From assembly GCF_001700505.1 (NCBI RefSeq), contig NZ_MAPV01000072.1:1-64000 (forward strand): a stretch of 64,000 nucleotides of DNA. Reading direction: 5' to 3'. Within the stretch, counting starts at the first letter, position 1, and each line of letters starts with the position of its first letter. This DNA is from Streptomyces mutomycini (GTDB lineage Bacteria; Actinomycetota; Actinomycetes; Streptomycetales; Streptomycetaceae). Positions 48,300 through 57,543 of this stretch are shown piece by piece. The notes beneath the pieces are model-generated. The model was not told where the DNA came from. It made no database searches and saw only the letters and a list, made by a program, of their open reading frames with translations. The translations under genes were made by a program, and so were the position numbers.

Positions 48300-49886
48300 T
48301 CAGCCGGTCTCGTCAGCCAGCTTCTGGAACTGCGCCCAGGTCAGCTTCGGCTCGCGCGGGTCCCACAGCTTCTGGGAGACCGCGTTGAGCGGCATCCGGA
48401 TCCCTTCGGCCACCTGCTCCTGCGTCTGCGCGTTCGGCAGGTCGCCCCAGACCGCGAACCGGCCGCCCAGGATCTGCTTCGAGTAGCGCTCGGCCACCGG
48501 CTCGGTGCCGCGCAGGACGAACGGGGTCCACTGCTCGTAGATCCGCTCGCCCGTCGGGTAGATGAAGTCGTTGGGCTCGCCGAGGACGTAGTAGAGGTAC
48601 TCGTCGTTGAGGTTGACCACCTTGCGGCCCTCGGCCAGGTAGTCCTGGGGCGGACGGGCTCCGATCTCCTTGCCCGTCCAGTACTCCACCTCGATGCCCT
48701 TGTCCGCGGTGACCGTGCCGCCGCTGAAGAAGCCGTCGTTCCACGCCTTGGGGATCTTCTCCGCCTCACGGATGACCGCGGCGCGGTCGTTCAGCCAGCC
48801 CTCCGTGAGGTCCTGGACGGTGGCGTCGGCGCCGTACTTCTGCCGGGCGGCCGCGGCGAGCTGCGGGTAGGAGGCCTGCGGGCTGCTGACCGTGAGCGCC
48901 TGGTACTCGTCCGCTCCGACGTGGAACCAGTCGCCGGGGAAGAGCTCGGCGTACTCCTTCAGCAGGTCGTCGACGATCTCCGCCGCCTCCGGCTCCGAGA
49001 TGTCGATGGCGCCCTGGCGGGCCACGCCCTGGGTGTTGCGCAGCTGGAGGTCGGGGTGCGCGCGTAGGACGGCGCCGAGGTGTCCGGGGGAGTCGATCTC
49101 GCCGACGACGGTGATGTGGAGACTCTGCGCGAGCTTCACGATCCGGCGGACCTCGGCCTTGGTCAGGTGCTCGTCGGAGACGACCTCGGGGTGGGTGTCG
49201 GACTCGATCCGGAAGGCCTGGTCGTCGGAGAAGTGCAGGCCCAGCTGGTTGAGCTTGAGGTCGGCCATCTCGTGCAGCCGGTTCTCGATCCAGTCCGCGG
49301 AGTAGTGCTTGCGGGCTATGTCGAGGTTGAGGCCGCGCTGGGGCCGGTCCGGGGTGTCGCGCACGACGCCCTCGGGCACGGTGTCGTCGGCGTTCAGCGA
49401 CTGCTTGAGGGTGCGGGTCCCGTAGAAGACGCCCGCCTCGCCGGGGCCGCTGATCGTCACCCGGTTGTCCGCCGTCTTCAGGGTGTACGACTCCGGGTCG
49501 CCCTTGCCCGGGGCCGCGATCGCCAGCTCGACGTCGCCGGAACGGGCGGCCTTCTCGCCCCGGTAACCGATCTTCAGCTCCTCGGCGAGCAGCTTCGCCT
49601 CGTCGGCGAGCTCGGGGTCTGCCGCGACGACGGAACTGTCCTTGGCCGGTTTCCAGCCCGGCCCGCGCGCGGCGGTGTGCTCCCGGACGGCGGGTATCGT
49701 CCGCGGCGTCGTGGAGAGGGGGTAGCTCCGGGTGGGCGAGGGCGAGGCGGAGGTGCGGGACGACGCCGACGCGCCGTTCCCCGCGCCGGGGCCGGAGTCC
49801 TCGGGCCAGACGACGACGGTGAGGGTGACGGCGGCTGCCACCGCGACGGCGGCGCCGGCGACCAGGGGTGCACGTGAGGGCGACAT
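48300..49886 (-). CDS. Secreted GH20 beta-N-acetylhexosaminidase
   Basis: A 528-residue exported hexosaminidase that releases terminal GlcNAc/GalNAc from chitin-derived or wall oligosaccharides. The N-terminal membrane/signal segment (about 8-28) is followed by a Ser/Thr/Pro linker, a GH20b domain (about 75-180) and the GH20 barrel from RPQRGLNLDIARKHYS. The catalytic Asp-Glu pair is in FHVGADEY, and the substrate-binding Trp/Asp region in AVWGDLPN. No lipobox Cys is present. GGAGG lies about 11 nt before the ATG. It is monocistronic. No DasR-type operator was evident nearby. Confidence 0.9.
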   Translation of the reverse strand: MSPSRAPLVAGAAVAVAAAVTLTVVVWPEDSGPGAGNGASASSRTSASPSPTRSYPLSTTPRTIPAVREHTAARGPGWKPAKDSSVVAADPELADEAKLLAEELKIGYRGEKAARSGDVELAIAAPGKGDPESYTLKTADNRVTISGPGEAGVFYGTRTLKQSLNADDTVPEGVVRDTPDRPQRGLNLDIARKHYSADWIENRLHEMADLKLNQLGLHFSDDQAFRIESDTHPEVVSDEHLTKAEVRRIVKLAQSLHITVVGEIDSPGHLGAVLRAHPDLQLRNTQGVARQGAIDISEPEAAEIVDDLLKEYAELFPGDWFHVGADEYQALTVSSPQASYPQLAAAARQKYGADATVQDLTEGWLNDRAAVIREAEKIPKAWNDGFFSGGTVTADKGIEVEYWTGKEIGARPPQDYLAEGRKVVNLNDEYLYYVLGEPNDFIYPTGERIYEQWTPFVLRGTEPVAERYSKQILGGRFAVWGDLPNAQTQEQVAEGIRMPLNAVSQKLWDPREPKLTWAQFQKLADETG

Positions 49887-50118
49887 CGGTCAGAAACCTC
49901 CGGATCGGGGGAGAAACAGTTCAAAGAAGATGAGAAAACCGGGCATTTCCCCCGCTTATTCGTCCATCAAGCGTTCCGAAACTCTCCCGTGCGGGTGAAT
50001 TTCTCGCGTCCTTGGCTTGCGCGTCGTTCCGTCTCGCTAGCGTGACGGACACAGGAACCAGTCTTCACTCCCACCCCGCGCAACCTCGTAGCTCTCCGAC
50101 CCCTCTCCAGGGTCACAG

Positions 50119-50817
50119 ATGTCATTCATTCGAGGAGTCCCGCTGTCCAGGTCCAGCGAGCCCCACGTCGACCTGCCGAAACCGGCGCAGCAGGCCGCGC
50201 GGACGGCCGTACCCGTCCAGTACGGGGGCACCGCCCCGACCCTTCGGGCGGCCCCGGTGAAAGCCCCCGTTCCGCAACCAGTGTCCGTGAGCACACGCCC
50301 GAGTGCCCACTCGAGTGGCCTCGCCCGCTTCAACGCCTGGCCCCCTGACCTGGCGGAAGCCGCCCTGCTGGAGTGCTGCGGCAGCCACCGCTGGGCGCAC
50401 CGGATGGCCGCCCACCGCCCCTATCCGGACCTGGAGACGCTGCTCGCCGCGTCCGACGAGGCGGGGTACGACCTCGCGCCCGCCGATCTCACCGAGGCGC
50501 TCGCCGCGGAGTGCGCTCCCTGCCTGCACCACGACGCGCCCCGCGCCGCCCATCTGGCCCTGCGCGCCGCGCACGCCGCGTACGAGAGCCGGTTCGGCCA
50601 CGCCTTCGTGATCTGCCTCGACGGCCTGCACCCCTCCCAGCACGTCAACCAGGTCCTGGCCGCCATCCGCACCCGCCTGGCACACGAACCGGACGAGGAG
50701 CGGTCCCTGACCGCGGAGGAGATGCGCCGACTCGCCCGGGGCCGCATCATCGAGCTGGTGACGGAGGCGGGCCTGGCGCCGGGCCCGTTCCCCCCGGTGG
50801 CATATGACCCCCGGTAG
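50119..50817 (+). CDS. OHCU decarboxylase-like protein
   Basis: A 232-residue protein. Residues about 75-215 resemble 2-oxo-4-hydroxy-4-carboxy-5-ureidoimidazoline decarboxylase (UraD) of urate breakdown: LARFNAWPPDLAEAALLECCGSHRWAHRMAAHRPYPDLETLL, then HLALRAAHAAYESRFGHAFVICLDG and ERSLTAEEMRRLARGRIIELV. The usual catalytic HPx(L/E) becomes HRPYPD, so activity is uncertain. The first 70 residues are Pro/Ala-rich and probably disordered. A -10-like TAGCGT lies 76 nt upstream. No other urate genes are in the window. It lies just upstream of sdhC on the same strand, but with its own 165-bp gap. Confidence 0.65.
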   Translation: MSFIRGVPLSRSSEPHVDLPKPAQQAARTAVPVQYGGTAPTLRAAPVKAPVPQPVSVSTRPSAHSSGLARFNAWPPDLAEAALLECCGSHRWAHRMAAHRPYPDLETLLAASDEAGYDLAPADLTEALAAECAPCLHHDAPRAAHLALRAAHAAYESRFGHAFVICLDGLHPSQHVNQVLAAIRTRLAHEPDEERSLTAEEMRRLARGRIIELVTEAGLAPGPFPPVAYDPR

Positions 50818-50982
50818 CCCGTCCGTGCCAGTTTGACTGCCGCTTTGATCACACCGGAGCCCCCGCCGCCATGGAACCGACAAAGCGTCGCTACGATGGC
50901 CAGGGCCGGTGGACCGTACCCGGCCGGGTCAGACCGACAGTCAAGCCGGCGGCCCCAATCCCCGCTCCCGGAGGGTTCTTCC

Positions 50983-51363
50983 GTGCCGGCTGGAACGCTG
51001 TACCGCGGCCGGGAAGGCATGTGGTCCTGGGTGGCTCATCGAGTCACCGGTGTCCTCATTTTCTTCTTCCTGTTCGTACACGTCCTGGACACCGCTCTCG
51101 TGCGTGTCTCCCCCGAGGCGTACGACGACGTCGTGGCCACCTACAAGACCCCGCTCGTCGCGCTGCTCGAGTACGGCCTGGTGGCCGCAATCCTCTTCCA
51201 CGCGCTGAACGGTCTCCGGATCGTCGCCGTGGACTTCTGGGCCAAGGGCCCGCGCTACCAGAAGCAGATGCTCTGGACCGTCCTGGGTATCTGGATCGTG
51301 CTGATGGTCGGGGCCCTGTACCCCGTCCTCGGTCACGCCGTACGCGAAGTCTTCGGGAGCTGA
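50983..51363 (+). CDS. sdhC: Succinate dehydrogenase cytochrome b556 subunit
   Basis: A 126-residue membrane anchor of complex II with three helices. It begins LYRGREGMWSWVAHRVTGVLIFFFLFVHVLD and contains ILFHALNGLRIV, whose His is a likely heme b ligand. GTG at 50983 follows GGAGGG and gives the usual length; an upstream in-frame ATG would add 50 unrelated residues. First gene of sdhCDAB. Confidence 0.93.
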   Translation: MPAGTLYRGREGMWSWVAHRVTGVLIFFFLFVHVLDTALVRVSPEAYDDVVATYKTPLVALLEYGLVAAILFHALNGLRIVAVDFWAKGPRYQKQMLWTVLGIWIVLMVGALYPVLGHAVREVFGS

Positions 51364-51368
51364 CGCCG

Positions 51369-51851
51369 ATGTCCACCGAGACACCTTCTTCTTCCGCGAT
51401 CGGTGACGTCGAGGCCACAGGCCTGTACGACGTCGACAACCCGGCCCCGGTGATCGAGCCCCCGCGGCAGCGCACGGGCAAGACCCCCAAGGGTTCGCGC
51501 ACGAACTTCGAGATGTACGCCTGGCTCTTCATGCGCCTGTCGGGCATCGTGCTGGTCGTCCTCGTCATCGGCCACCTGCTGATCCAGCTGGTGCTCGACG
51601 GCGGCGTGTCCAAGATCGGCTTCGCCTTCGTCGCCGGCCGCTGGGCCTCGCCGTTCTGGCAGGTCTGGGACCTGGCGATGCTGTGGCTCGCCATGCTGCA
51701 CGGCGCCAACGGCCTCCGTACGGTCATCAACGACTACGCCGAACGGGACAACACCCGCTTCTGGCTGAAGATGCTCCTGTACACCGCCACGGTGTTCACC
51801 GTCCTGCTGGGCACGCTGGTGATCTTCACCTTCGACCCGAACATCCGCTAG
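51369..51851 (+). CDS. sdhD: Succinate dehydrogenase membrane anchor subunit
   Basis: A 160-residue second membrane anchor with three helices (about 58-78, 88-108, 128-150). [12 protein letters not shown] and [17 protein letters not shown] carry conserved His and Asp/Tyr residues for heme and quinone binding. A soluble 50-residue N-terminal tail is present. It starts 5 bp after the sdhC stop. Confidence 0.9.
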   Translation: MSTETPSSSAIGDVEATGLYDVDNPAPVIEPPRQRTGKTPKGSRTNFEMYAWLFMRLSGIVLVVLVIGHLLIQLVLDGGVSKIGFAFVAGRWASPFWQVWDLAMLWLAMLHGANGLRTVINDYAERDNTRFWLKMLLYTATVFTVLLGTLVIFTFDPNIR

Positions 51852-51880
51852 GCGCCGGGACAGAGGGACCAGAGGAAACC

Positions 51881-53635
51881 ATGCAGATCCACAAGTACGA
51901 CACCGTCATCGTCGGCGCCGGCGGCGCCGGCATGCGCGCGGCCATCGAGTCGACCAAGCGCAGCCGCACCGCCGTGCTGACGAAGCTCTACCCCACCCGC
52001 TCCCACACGGGCGCGGCGCAGGGCGGCATGGCCGCCGCGCTCGCCAACGTGGAGGAGGACAACTGGGAGTGGCACACCTTCGACACGATCAAGGGCGGCG
52101 ACTACCTGGTCGACCAGGACGCCGCCGAGATCCTCGCGAAGGAGGCCATCGACGCCGTCCTCGACCTGGAGAAGATGGGCCTGCCGTTCAACCGGACGCC
52201 CGAGGGCCGCATCGACCAGCGCCGCTTCGGCGGTCACACCCGCAGCCACGGCGAGGCCCCGGTCCGCCGGTCCTGCTACGCCTCGGACCGCACCGGCCAC
52301 ATGATCCTCCAGACGCTGTACCAGAACTGCGTCAAGGAGGGCGTGGAGTTCTTCAACGAGTTCTACGTCCTGGACCTCCTGCTCCAGGAAGTGGACGGGG
52401 TCAAGAAGTCCGCGGGCGTCGTCGCCTACGAGCTGGCGACCGGCGAGATCCACGTCTTCCAGGCGAAGTCGATCATCTTCGCCTCCGGCGGCACCGGCAA
52501 GTTCTTCAAGGTGACGTCCAACGCCCACACCCTGACCGGTGACGGCCAGGCCGCCGCGTACCGCCGCGGTCTGCCGCTGGAGGACATGGAGTTCTTCCAG
52601 TTCCACCCGACGGGCATCTGGCGCATGGGCATCCTGCTGACGGAGGGCGCCCGTGGTGAGGGCGGCATCCTCCGCAACAAGGACGGCGAGCGCTTCATGG
52701 AGAAGTACGCGCCGGTCATGAAGGACCTCGCGTCCCGTGACGTCGTGTCCCGCTCCATCTACACGGAGATCCGTGAGGGCCGCGGCTGCGGTCCCGAGGG
52801 CGACCACGTCTACCTCGACCTCACGCACCTCCCGCCGGAGCAGCTGGACGCGAAGCTCCCGGACATCACCGAGTTCGCGCGTACGTACCTCGGCATCGAG
52901 CCCTACACGGACCCGATCCCGATCCAGCCGACCGCGCACTACGCCATGGGCGGCATCCCGACCAACGTCGAGGGCGAGGTGCTGGCCGACAACACCACCG
53001 TCGTCCCGGGCCTGTACGCCGCCGGCGAGGTCGCCTGTGTCTCCGTGCACGGCGCCAACCGGCTCGGCACCAACTCGCTGCTCGACATCAACGTCTTCGG
53101 ACGCCGCTCGGGCATCGCCGCCGCCGAGTACTCCGCGAAGAACGACTTCGTCGAGCTTCCCGAGAACCCGGCACAGCTGGTCCAGGACCAGGTCGAGCGC
53201 CTGCGCAACTCGACGGGCACCGAGCGGGTGCACACGCTCCGCACGGAGCTGCAGGAGTGCATGGACGCCAACGTGATGGTGTTCCGCACCGAGCAGACGA
53301 TCAAGACGGCGGTCGACAAGATCGCCGAACTGCGGACGCGCTACCTCGACGTGTCCATCCAGGACAAGGGCAAGCGGTTCAACACCGACCTGCTGGAGGC
53401 CATCGAGCTGGGCAACCTGCTCGACCTGGCCGAGGTCATGGCGACCTCCGCGCTGGCCCGCAAGGAGTCTCGCGGCGGTCACTACCGCGAGGACTTCCCG
53501 AACCGCGACGACGTCAACTTCATGCGCCACACCATGGCGTACCGCGAGGTCGCGGACGACGGCACCGAGTCGATCCGGCTCGACTACAAGCCGGTCGTCA
53601 CGACCCGCTACCAGCCGATGGAGCGTAAGTACTGA
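51881..53635 (+). CDS. sdhA: Succinate dehydrogenase flavoprotein subunit
   Basis: A 584-residue catalytic subunit of complex II oxidising succinate to fumarate in the TCA cycle. The FAD-binding start is [16 protein letters not shown]. The covalent-flavin His lies in [11 protein letters not shown]. Active-site segments include [25 protein letters not shown] and [11 protein letters not shown], and the end has the capping-helix region and [19 protein letters not shown] precedes the ATG. The stop overlaps the sdhB ATG by one base. Confidence 0.96.
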   Translation: MQIHKYDTVIVGAGGAGMRAAIESTKRSRTAVLTKLYPTRSHTGAAQGGMAAALANVEEDNWEWHTFDTIKGGDYLVDQDAAEILAKEAIDAVLDLEKMGLPFNRTPEGRIDQRRFGGHTRSHGEAPVRRSCYASDRTGHMILQTLYQNCVKEGVEFFNEFYVLDLLLQEVDGVKKSAGVVAYELATGEIHVFQAKSIIFASGGTGKFFKVTSNAHTLTGDGQAAAYRRGLPLEDMEFFQFHPTGIWRMGILLTEGARGEGGILRNKDGERFMEKYAPVMKDLASRDVVSRSIYTEIREGRGCGPEGDHVYLDLTHLPPEQLDAKLPDITEFARTYLGIEPYTDPIPIQPTAHYAMGGIPTNVEGEVLADNTTVVPGLYAAGEVACVSVHGANRLGTNSLLDINVFGRRSGIAAAEYSAKNDFVELPENPAQLVQDQVERLRNSTGTERVHTLRTELQECMDANVMVFRTEQTIKTAVDKIAELRTRYLDVSIQDKGKRFNTDLLEAIELGNLLDLAEVMATSALARKESRGGHYREDFPNRDDVNFMRHTMAYREVADDGTESIRLDYKPVVTTRYQPMERKY

Positions 53636-54402
53636 TGGCTACCCCGACCCTGGAAAAGACCGACAAGGCCGAGGCCGGATTCGGCGACACCCCGTACATC
53701 ACGGCCACGTTCCGGATCCGCCGCTTCAACCCGGAGGTCTCCGACGAGGTCCAGTGGCAGGACTTCCAGATCTCGATCGACCCGAAGGAGCGTGTCCTCG
53801 ACGCCCTTCACAAGATCAAGTGGGAGCAGGACGGCACGCTGACCTTCCGGCGCTCCTGCGCGCACGGCATCTGCGGCTCCGACGCGATGCGGATCAACGG
53901 CAAGAACAGGCTCGCCTGCAAGACGCTGATCAAGGACATCAACCCGGAGAAGCCGATCACGGTCGAGGCCATCAAGGGCCTCACGGTCCTCAAGGACCTC
54001 GTGGTCGACATGGACCCGTTCTTCCAGGCCTACCGCGACGTCATGCCCTTCCTCATCACCAAGGGGAACGAGCCGACGCGTGAGCGCCTGCAGTCCGCCG
54101 AGGACCGCGAGCGCTTCGACGACACCACCAAGTGCATCCTGTGCGCCGCGTGCACGTCCTCGTGCCCGGTGTTCTGGAACGACGGCCAGTACTTCGGCCC
54201 GGCGGCGATCGTCAACGCGCACCGCTTCATCTTCGACTCGCGTGACGAGGCCGGTGAGCAGCGTCTGGAGATCCTCAACGACCGTGACGGTGTGTGGCGT
54301 TGCCGCACGACGTTCAACTGCACGGACGCCTGCCCGCGTGGCATCGAGGTCACCAAGGCGATCCAGGAAGTGAAGCGCGCGCTCATCACCCGCCGCTTCT
54401 GA
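53635..54402 (+). CDS. sdhB: Succinate dehydrogenase iron-sulfur subunit
   Basis: A 255-residue electron-transfer subunit. The 2Fe-2S cluster binds RSCAHGICGSDAMRINGKNRLAC. The 4Fe-4S and 3Fe-4S clusters use CILCAACTSSCP and CRTTFNCTDACPRGI. It passes electrons from FAD to quinone at the membrane anchor. It closes the sdhCDAB operon and is followed within 20 bp by a strong terminator. Confidence 0.96.
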   Translation: MATPTLEKTDKAEAGFGDTPYITATFRIRRFNPEVSDEVQWQDFQISIDPKERVLDALHKIKWEQDGTLTFRRSCAHGICGSDAMRINGKNRLACKTLIKDINPEKPITVEAIKGLTVLKDLVVDMDPFFQAYRDVMPFLITKGNEPTRERLQSAEDRERFDDTTKCILCAACTSSCPVFWNDGQYFGPAAIVNAHRFIFDSRDEAGEQRLEILNDRDGVWRCRTTFNCTDACPRGIEVTKAIQEVKRALITRRF

Positions 54403-54420
54403 CACACGCGTTGCTCCACA

Positions 54421-54461
54421 AGGCCCCGCTTCGCGCACGGACCGTGCGGGAGGCGGGGCCT
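54421..54461. terminator. Terminator hairpin after sdhCDAB
   Basis: AGGCCCCGC (54421-54429) pairs with GCGGGGCCT (54453-54461), with inner complementary CGCACGG/CCGTGCG arms, forming a long two-part stem after the sdhB stop. Confidence 0.85.
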
Positions 54462-54576
54462 CTTGGTGCATCGGGCGGGCCGGGACGGTACGGTCATCCG
54501 GAGCCGGTGACCGGCTCGCCTCTCCCGTAGCAGCACAGCCCGGGAGCAGACTGCTTGATGGAGAACGGGGAACGTC

Positions 54577-55167
54577 ATGAGCGATCCGAATCCGTACGCG
54601 GACGACTCATACAAGTGGGGCCCGCCCCAGCCGCAGGGCAATCCGCCCACGATGCCGGACGGCCAGAGCTACGGCTACCCGGCCGCCGGCGCCCCGCCCG
54701 CGTACGGCTATCCGCAGCCGCTGCCCGAGGGCGCGGCACAGCCCGGCCCCGGCTACGGCTATCCGGGTCCAGGCCAGCCCACCGAGACCGGCTTCAACCT
54801 GCCGGTCCAGCACGGTGGCGGCGGAGTGCCGATGCTCTCGCTCGGTGACATCACGGTGATGAACGACAGCATCGTGACCCCGTCCGGCACCCTGCCGCTG
54901 AAGGGCGCGGTGTGGACGGCGACCGACATGTCGCGCACCGAGGAGAAGATCCCGACCGTGGGCATCGTGCTGGCGATCGTCTTCGCGCTGTTCTGCCTCA
55001 TCGGCCTGCTGTTCCTCCTGATGAAGGAGAAGCGTACGACCGGCTTCGTGCAGATCACCGTCACGAGCGGCGGGCGGCACCACCAGACGATGATCCCCGC
55101 GACGGGGCCCGAGACCTTCCAGTGGGTCATGTCCCAGGTCAACACCGCGCGTTCGATGAGCGCCTGA
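54577..55167 (+). CDS. Membrane protein with Pro/Gly/Tyr-rich N-terminus
   Basis: A 196-residue protein. The first 80 residues are low-complexity (YGYPAAGAPPAYGYPQP, YGYPGPGQP), followed by a beta segment (MLSLGDITVMNDSIVTPSG) and one membrane helix (IPTVGIVLAIVFALFCLIGLLFLLM). A C-terminal beta-rich part (GFVQITVTSGGRHHQTMIPATG...FQWVMSQVNTAR) follows. Small single-pass proteins with this form are widespread in Streptomyces without a known role. It has an ATG start and its own unit after the sdh terminator. Confidence 0.7.
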   Translation: MSDPNPYADDSYKWGPPQPQGNPPTMPDGQSYGYPAAGAPPAYGYPQPLPEGAAQPGPGYGYPGPGQPTETGFNLPVQHGGGGVPMLSLGDITVMNDSIVTPSGTLPLKGAVWTATDMSRTEEKIPTVGIVLAIVFALFCLIGLLFLLMKEKRTTGFVQITVTSGGRHHQTMIPATGPETFQWVMSQVNTARSMSA

Positions 55168-55698
55168 GAGCCCTGCTGACGGTCAGTCACCTGCACGCGG
55201 GGGCCCGGTCCGAGATCACCTCGGACGCCGACGAGGCGGCCGACACCCCCGGAGTGGGCCCGTGCCGGCCTGATCGCGATGACCGCACCTGGCCGCCCGA
55301 GGGCGGCAGCGGCGGCTGTGCCGGGTCCCTCCCGCCGGCTCGCATCCCGCTCACGGCCCCCGCGCCGGGCACCGGCTGAGGCGCGCGTCCCACCGCCACT
55401 CCACGCCCGGGCGCCGACAGTTCCTGGCAGCTCGACGTCACTCTGACCCGCTGCAGCCGGTGGCGGCGCTCGCGTCGGCCTTCGGGCAGGCGCCGCTGCG
55501 GCATGCCTTCCGCTTCGGCGTCGACCAGGCTGTGCCTGGGTGGAACGAGCGCCGGCCTCCGCCCCGCCCGTGCCCCTGCCCGGCCTCCGCCCCGGACGAA
55601 TCATGGGCCGAGCCAGCAAGGCCCTCACCCGCTGATTGCGCGTCACCCCCTCCCGCACTGGCGGCGATCCAGCGTTCCGGCATGCGCCGGGGCGCCAC
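55168..55698. other. 530-bp region with no recognised gene
   Basis: Frames here have weak codon bias and no ribosome-binding sites or motifs, so I see no gene. It ends at the double operator of the following operon. Confidence 0.55.
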
Positions 55699-55755
55699 TT
55701 GAACATGTTCAAAGACAGGCCTACAGTCATGACATCAGCTTTTGAACACGTTCAA
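55699..55755 (+). promoter_or_regulatory. Promoter flanked by two TTGAACAYGTTCAA operators
   Basis: Perfect or near-perfect 14-bp palindromes: TTGAACATGTTCAA at 55699-55712 and TTGAACACGTTCAA at 55742-55755, centres 43 bp apart. The first contains the -35 TTGAAC (55699-55704); 17 bp on is the -10 TACAGT (55722-55727). The second covers the early transcribed region. This arrangement suits tight repression by the TetR protein encoded third in the operon. Confidence 0.75.
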
Positions 55756-55768
55756 GGGAGGGTGGGGC

Positions 55769-56203
55769 ATGGACCTCACTGTGCTCGCCTACGTCATCTA
55801 CCTGCTCATCAGCGTGGCGCTCACCATCTGGGTCGCCCGCACGCTCAGCCGCAACGGCAAGGTCTTCCTCGCCGATGTGCTCCACGGCAACGACAAGCTC
55901 GCGGACGCCGTGAACCATCTGCTGGTGGTCGGCTTCTACCTGGTCAACCTGGGCTTCGTGACCCTCTACCTGAAGAACGCCGACGGGGTCGCCGACGCGC
56001 GGCAGCTCTTCGAGGCGCTGTCGGTGAAGATCGGGGTCGTCCTGCTGGTCCTCGGCGTGATGCACCTGGGCAACGTCTACGTGCTCAACAAGATCCGCCG
56101 CCGCGGACTCATGGAGCGCGAGCAGACCCCGCCCGTGCCGCCGCAGGGATGGGCGGGCCCCGGGAGCCAGGGCCCCTGGGCGGCACCCACCACCGGAAGG
56201 TGA
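55769..56203 (+). CDS. Integral membrane protein of TetR-controlled operon
   Basis: A 144-residue protein with three predicted helices (about 3-22, 47-68 and 88-108). LAYVIYLLISVALTIWVARTLSRNGKVFLADVLHGND begins the first helix-loop. HLLVVGFYLVNLGFVTLYL is the second. It ends in a Pro-rich cytoplasmic tail. The ATG at 55769 follows GGGAGGG. First gene of the operon with the DCC-type protein (gap 7 bp). Function unknown; the pairing suggests a membrane redox or lipid role. Confidence 0.7.
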   Translation: MDLTVLAYVIYLLISVALTIWVARTLSRNGKVFLADVLHGNDKLADAVNHLLVVGFYLVNLGFVTLYLKNADGVADARQLFEALSVKIGVVLLVLGVMHLGNVYVLNKIRRRGLMEREQTPPVPPQGWAGPGSQGPWAAPTTGR

Positions 56204-56210
56204 GCCGGCC

Positions 56211-56705
56211 ATGACGGACGCCAAGGACACGTCGGACACCCCGGACAACCTCGCGCAAGGCCGCGCGTCCGCCCCGGGCCCCGGCTCCTACCCTCCGGTC
56301 ACCCGTCTCACGGTGCTCTACGACGCGGGGTGCCCGCTCTGCGTCCATCTGAGGCACTGGCTGCAGAAGCAGCGCCAGCTCGTACCGCTCGATCTCGTCC
56401 CGGCAGGTTCGCAGGAGGCGAGGGACCGCTTCCCCGGGCTCGACCACGCGGGGACACTGGAGGAGATCACGGTGGTCGGGGACCGGTGGCAGGTCTACCG
56501 GGGGAGCGCCGCCTGGATCGTCTGCCTCTGGGCCCTGGCCGAGCACCGGCCCCGGGCCCACTGGCTGACCACTCCCCTGGGCCGTCCGTTCGCCCGTGCG
56601 ACGGTGCTCGCCGCGGCGAAGTACCGGTCCCTCACGGCGGAGCCGTGCGCCTCCGCCGACGGGCCCTGCCGACTGCCGGATCCTGTGGGCGGATCTCCCG
56701 GATAG
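56211..56705 (+). CDS. DCC-family thiol-disulfide oxidoreductase-like protein
   Basis: A 164-residue DUF393 (DCC) protein. VLYDAGCPLCVHLRHWLQK has the family signature DxxCxxC (a thioredoxin-like redox pair). LEEITVVGDRWQVYRGSAAWIVCLWAL follows the usual order. A 25-residue disordered N-terminus and a Cys-containing tail (EPCASADGPCRLP) flank the domain. It may reduce or oxidise a partner such as the membrane protein encoded upstream. It ends 11 bp before the TetR start. Confidence 0.82.
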   Translation: MTDAKDTSDTPDNLAQGRASAPGPGSYPPVTRLTVLYDAGCPLCVHLRHWLQKQRQLVPLDLVPAGSQEARDRFPGLDHAGTLEEITVVGDRWQVYRGSAAWIVCLWALAEHRPRAHWLTTPLGRPFARATVLAAAKYRSLTAEPCASADGPCRLPDPVGGSPG

Positions 56706-56715
56706 CCTGGGGACC

Positions 56716-57543
56716 GTGGTGAAGGAAGAGAAGAACGTGGCTGACGCGAACGCGGCGAAGCCGGCCGGAGCAGGCAGGACGGACAGGTCCGCCAAAGCCC
56801 CGAAGAGCGAGCAGACCCGCACGCTGATCCTGGAGACCGCGCTCCGGCTGTTCGAGGAGCGGGGGTACGACCGGACGACGATGCGGGCCATCGCCCAGGA
56901 GGCCGGCGTCTCCGTCGGGAACGCCTACTACTACTTCTCCTCGAAGGAACACCTGGTCCAGGGCTTCTACGACCGGATCGCCGCCGAGCACGAGGCAGCG
57001 GTCCGGCCGGTCCTGGCAGGCGACACGGATCTCGGCGTACGCATCCGCGGTGTGCTGCTCTGCTGGCTGGACGTGGCCGAGCAGTACCACCGCTTCGCCG
57101 CCCAGTTCTTCAAGAACGCCGCCGACCCGGACAGCCCGCTCTCCCCCTTCTCGGAGGAGTCCGTGGCCGCCCGCGAAGCCGCGATCTCCGTGCACGAGCG
57201 GTGCCTGGCCGGATCCAGCACCAAGCACGACCCGGAACTTGCCGCGCTCCTGCCGCAGTTGATGTGGCTGATGCAGATGGGGCTGGTGCTGTTCTGGGTC
57301 TACGACCGGACCGAGGGCACCGAACGCAGCCGACGGCTCGTCGAGCGCACGGCGCCGATCGCCGCACGGGCGATCGCGCTCTCCCGTTTCCGGGTGCTGC
57401 GACCGCTCGTACGGCAAGTCAGCGACGTCCTGGTGGAATTCATGCCCGGCACGGCGAAACGGCCGGACCGGGGCGGGCCCGAAGCCACGGACACCCCGGA
57501 CGCCCCCGACGCGCCGGGTGCCCCGGACATCAGATCCAGCTGA
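56716..57543 (+). CDS. TetR-family repressor, probable regulator of its own operon
   Basis: A 275-residue TetR protein. The N-terminal helix-turn-helix is QTRTLILETALRLFEERGYDRTTMRAIAQEAGVSVGNAYYYFSSKEHLVQGFYDR. The C-terminal ligand domain spans about 90-240, and a Pro/Asp-rich tail follows. GTG starts at 56716, 56719 and 56737 are possible. A -10-like TAGCCT sits 7 nt before 56716, so a second, leaderless transcript is conceivable. It is the only regulator in the unit, so the double palindrome at 55699-55755 is its probable operator. The 3' end overlaps the convergent gene by 14 bp. Confidence 0.85.
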   Translation: MVKEEKNVADANAAKPAGAGRTDRSAKAPKSEQTRTLILETALRLFEERGYDRTTMRAIAQEAGVSVGNAYYYFSSKEHLVQGFYDRIAAEHEAAVRPVLAGDTDLGVRIRGVLLCWLDVAEQYHRFAAQFFKNAADPDSPLSPFSEESVAAREAAISVHERCLAGSSTKHDPELAALLPQLMWLMQMGLVLFWVYDRTEGTERSRRLVERTAPIAARAIALSRFRVLRPLVRQVSDVLVEFMPGTAKRPDRGGPEATDTPDAPDAPGAPDIRSS

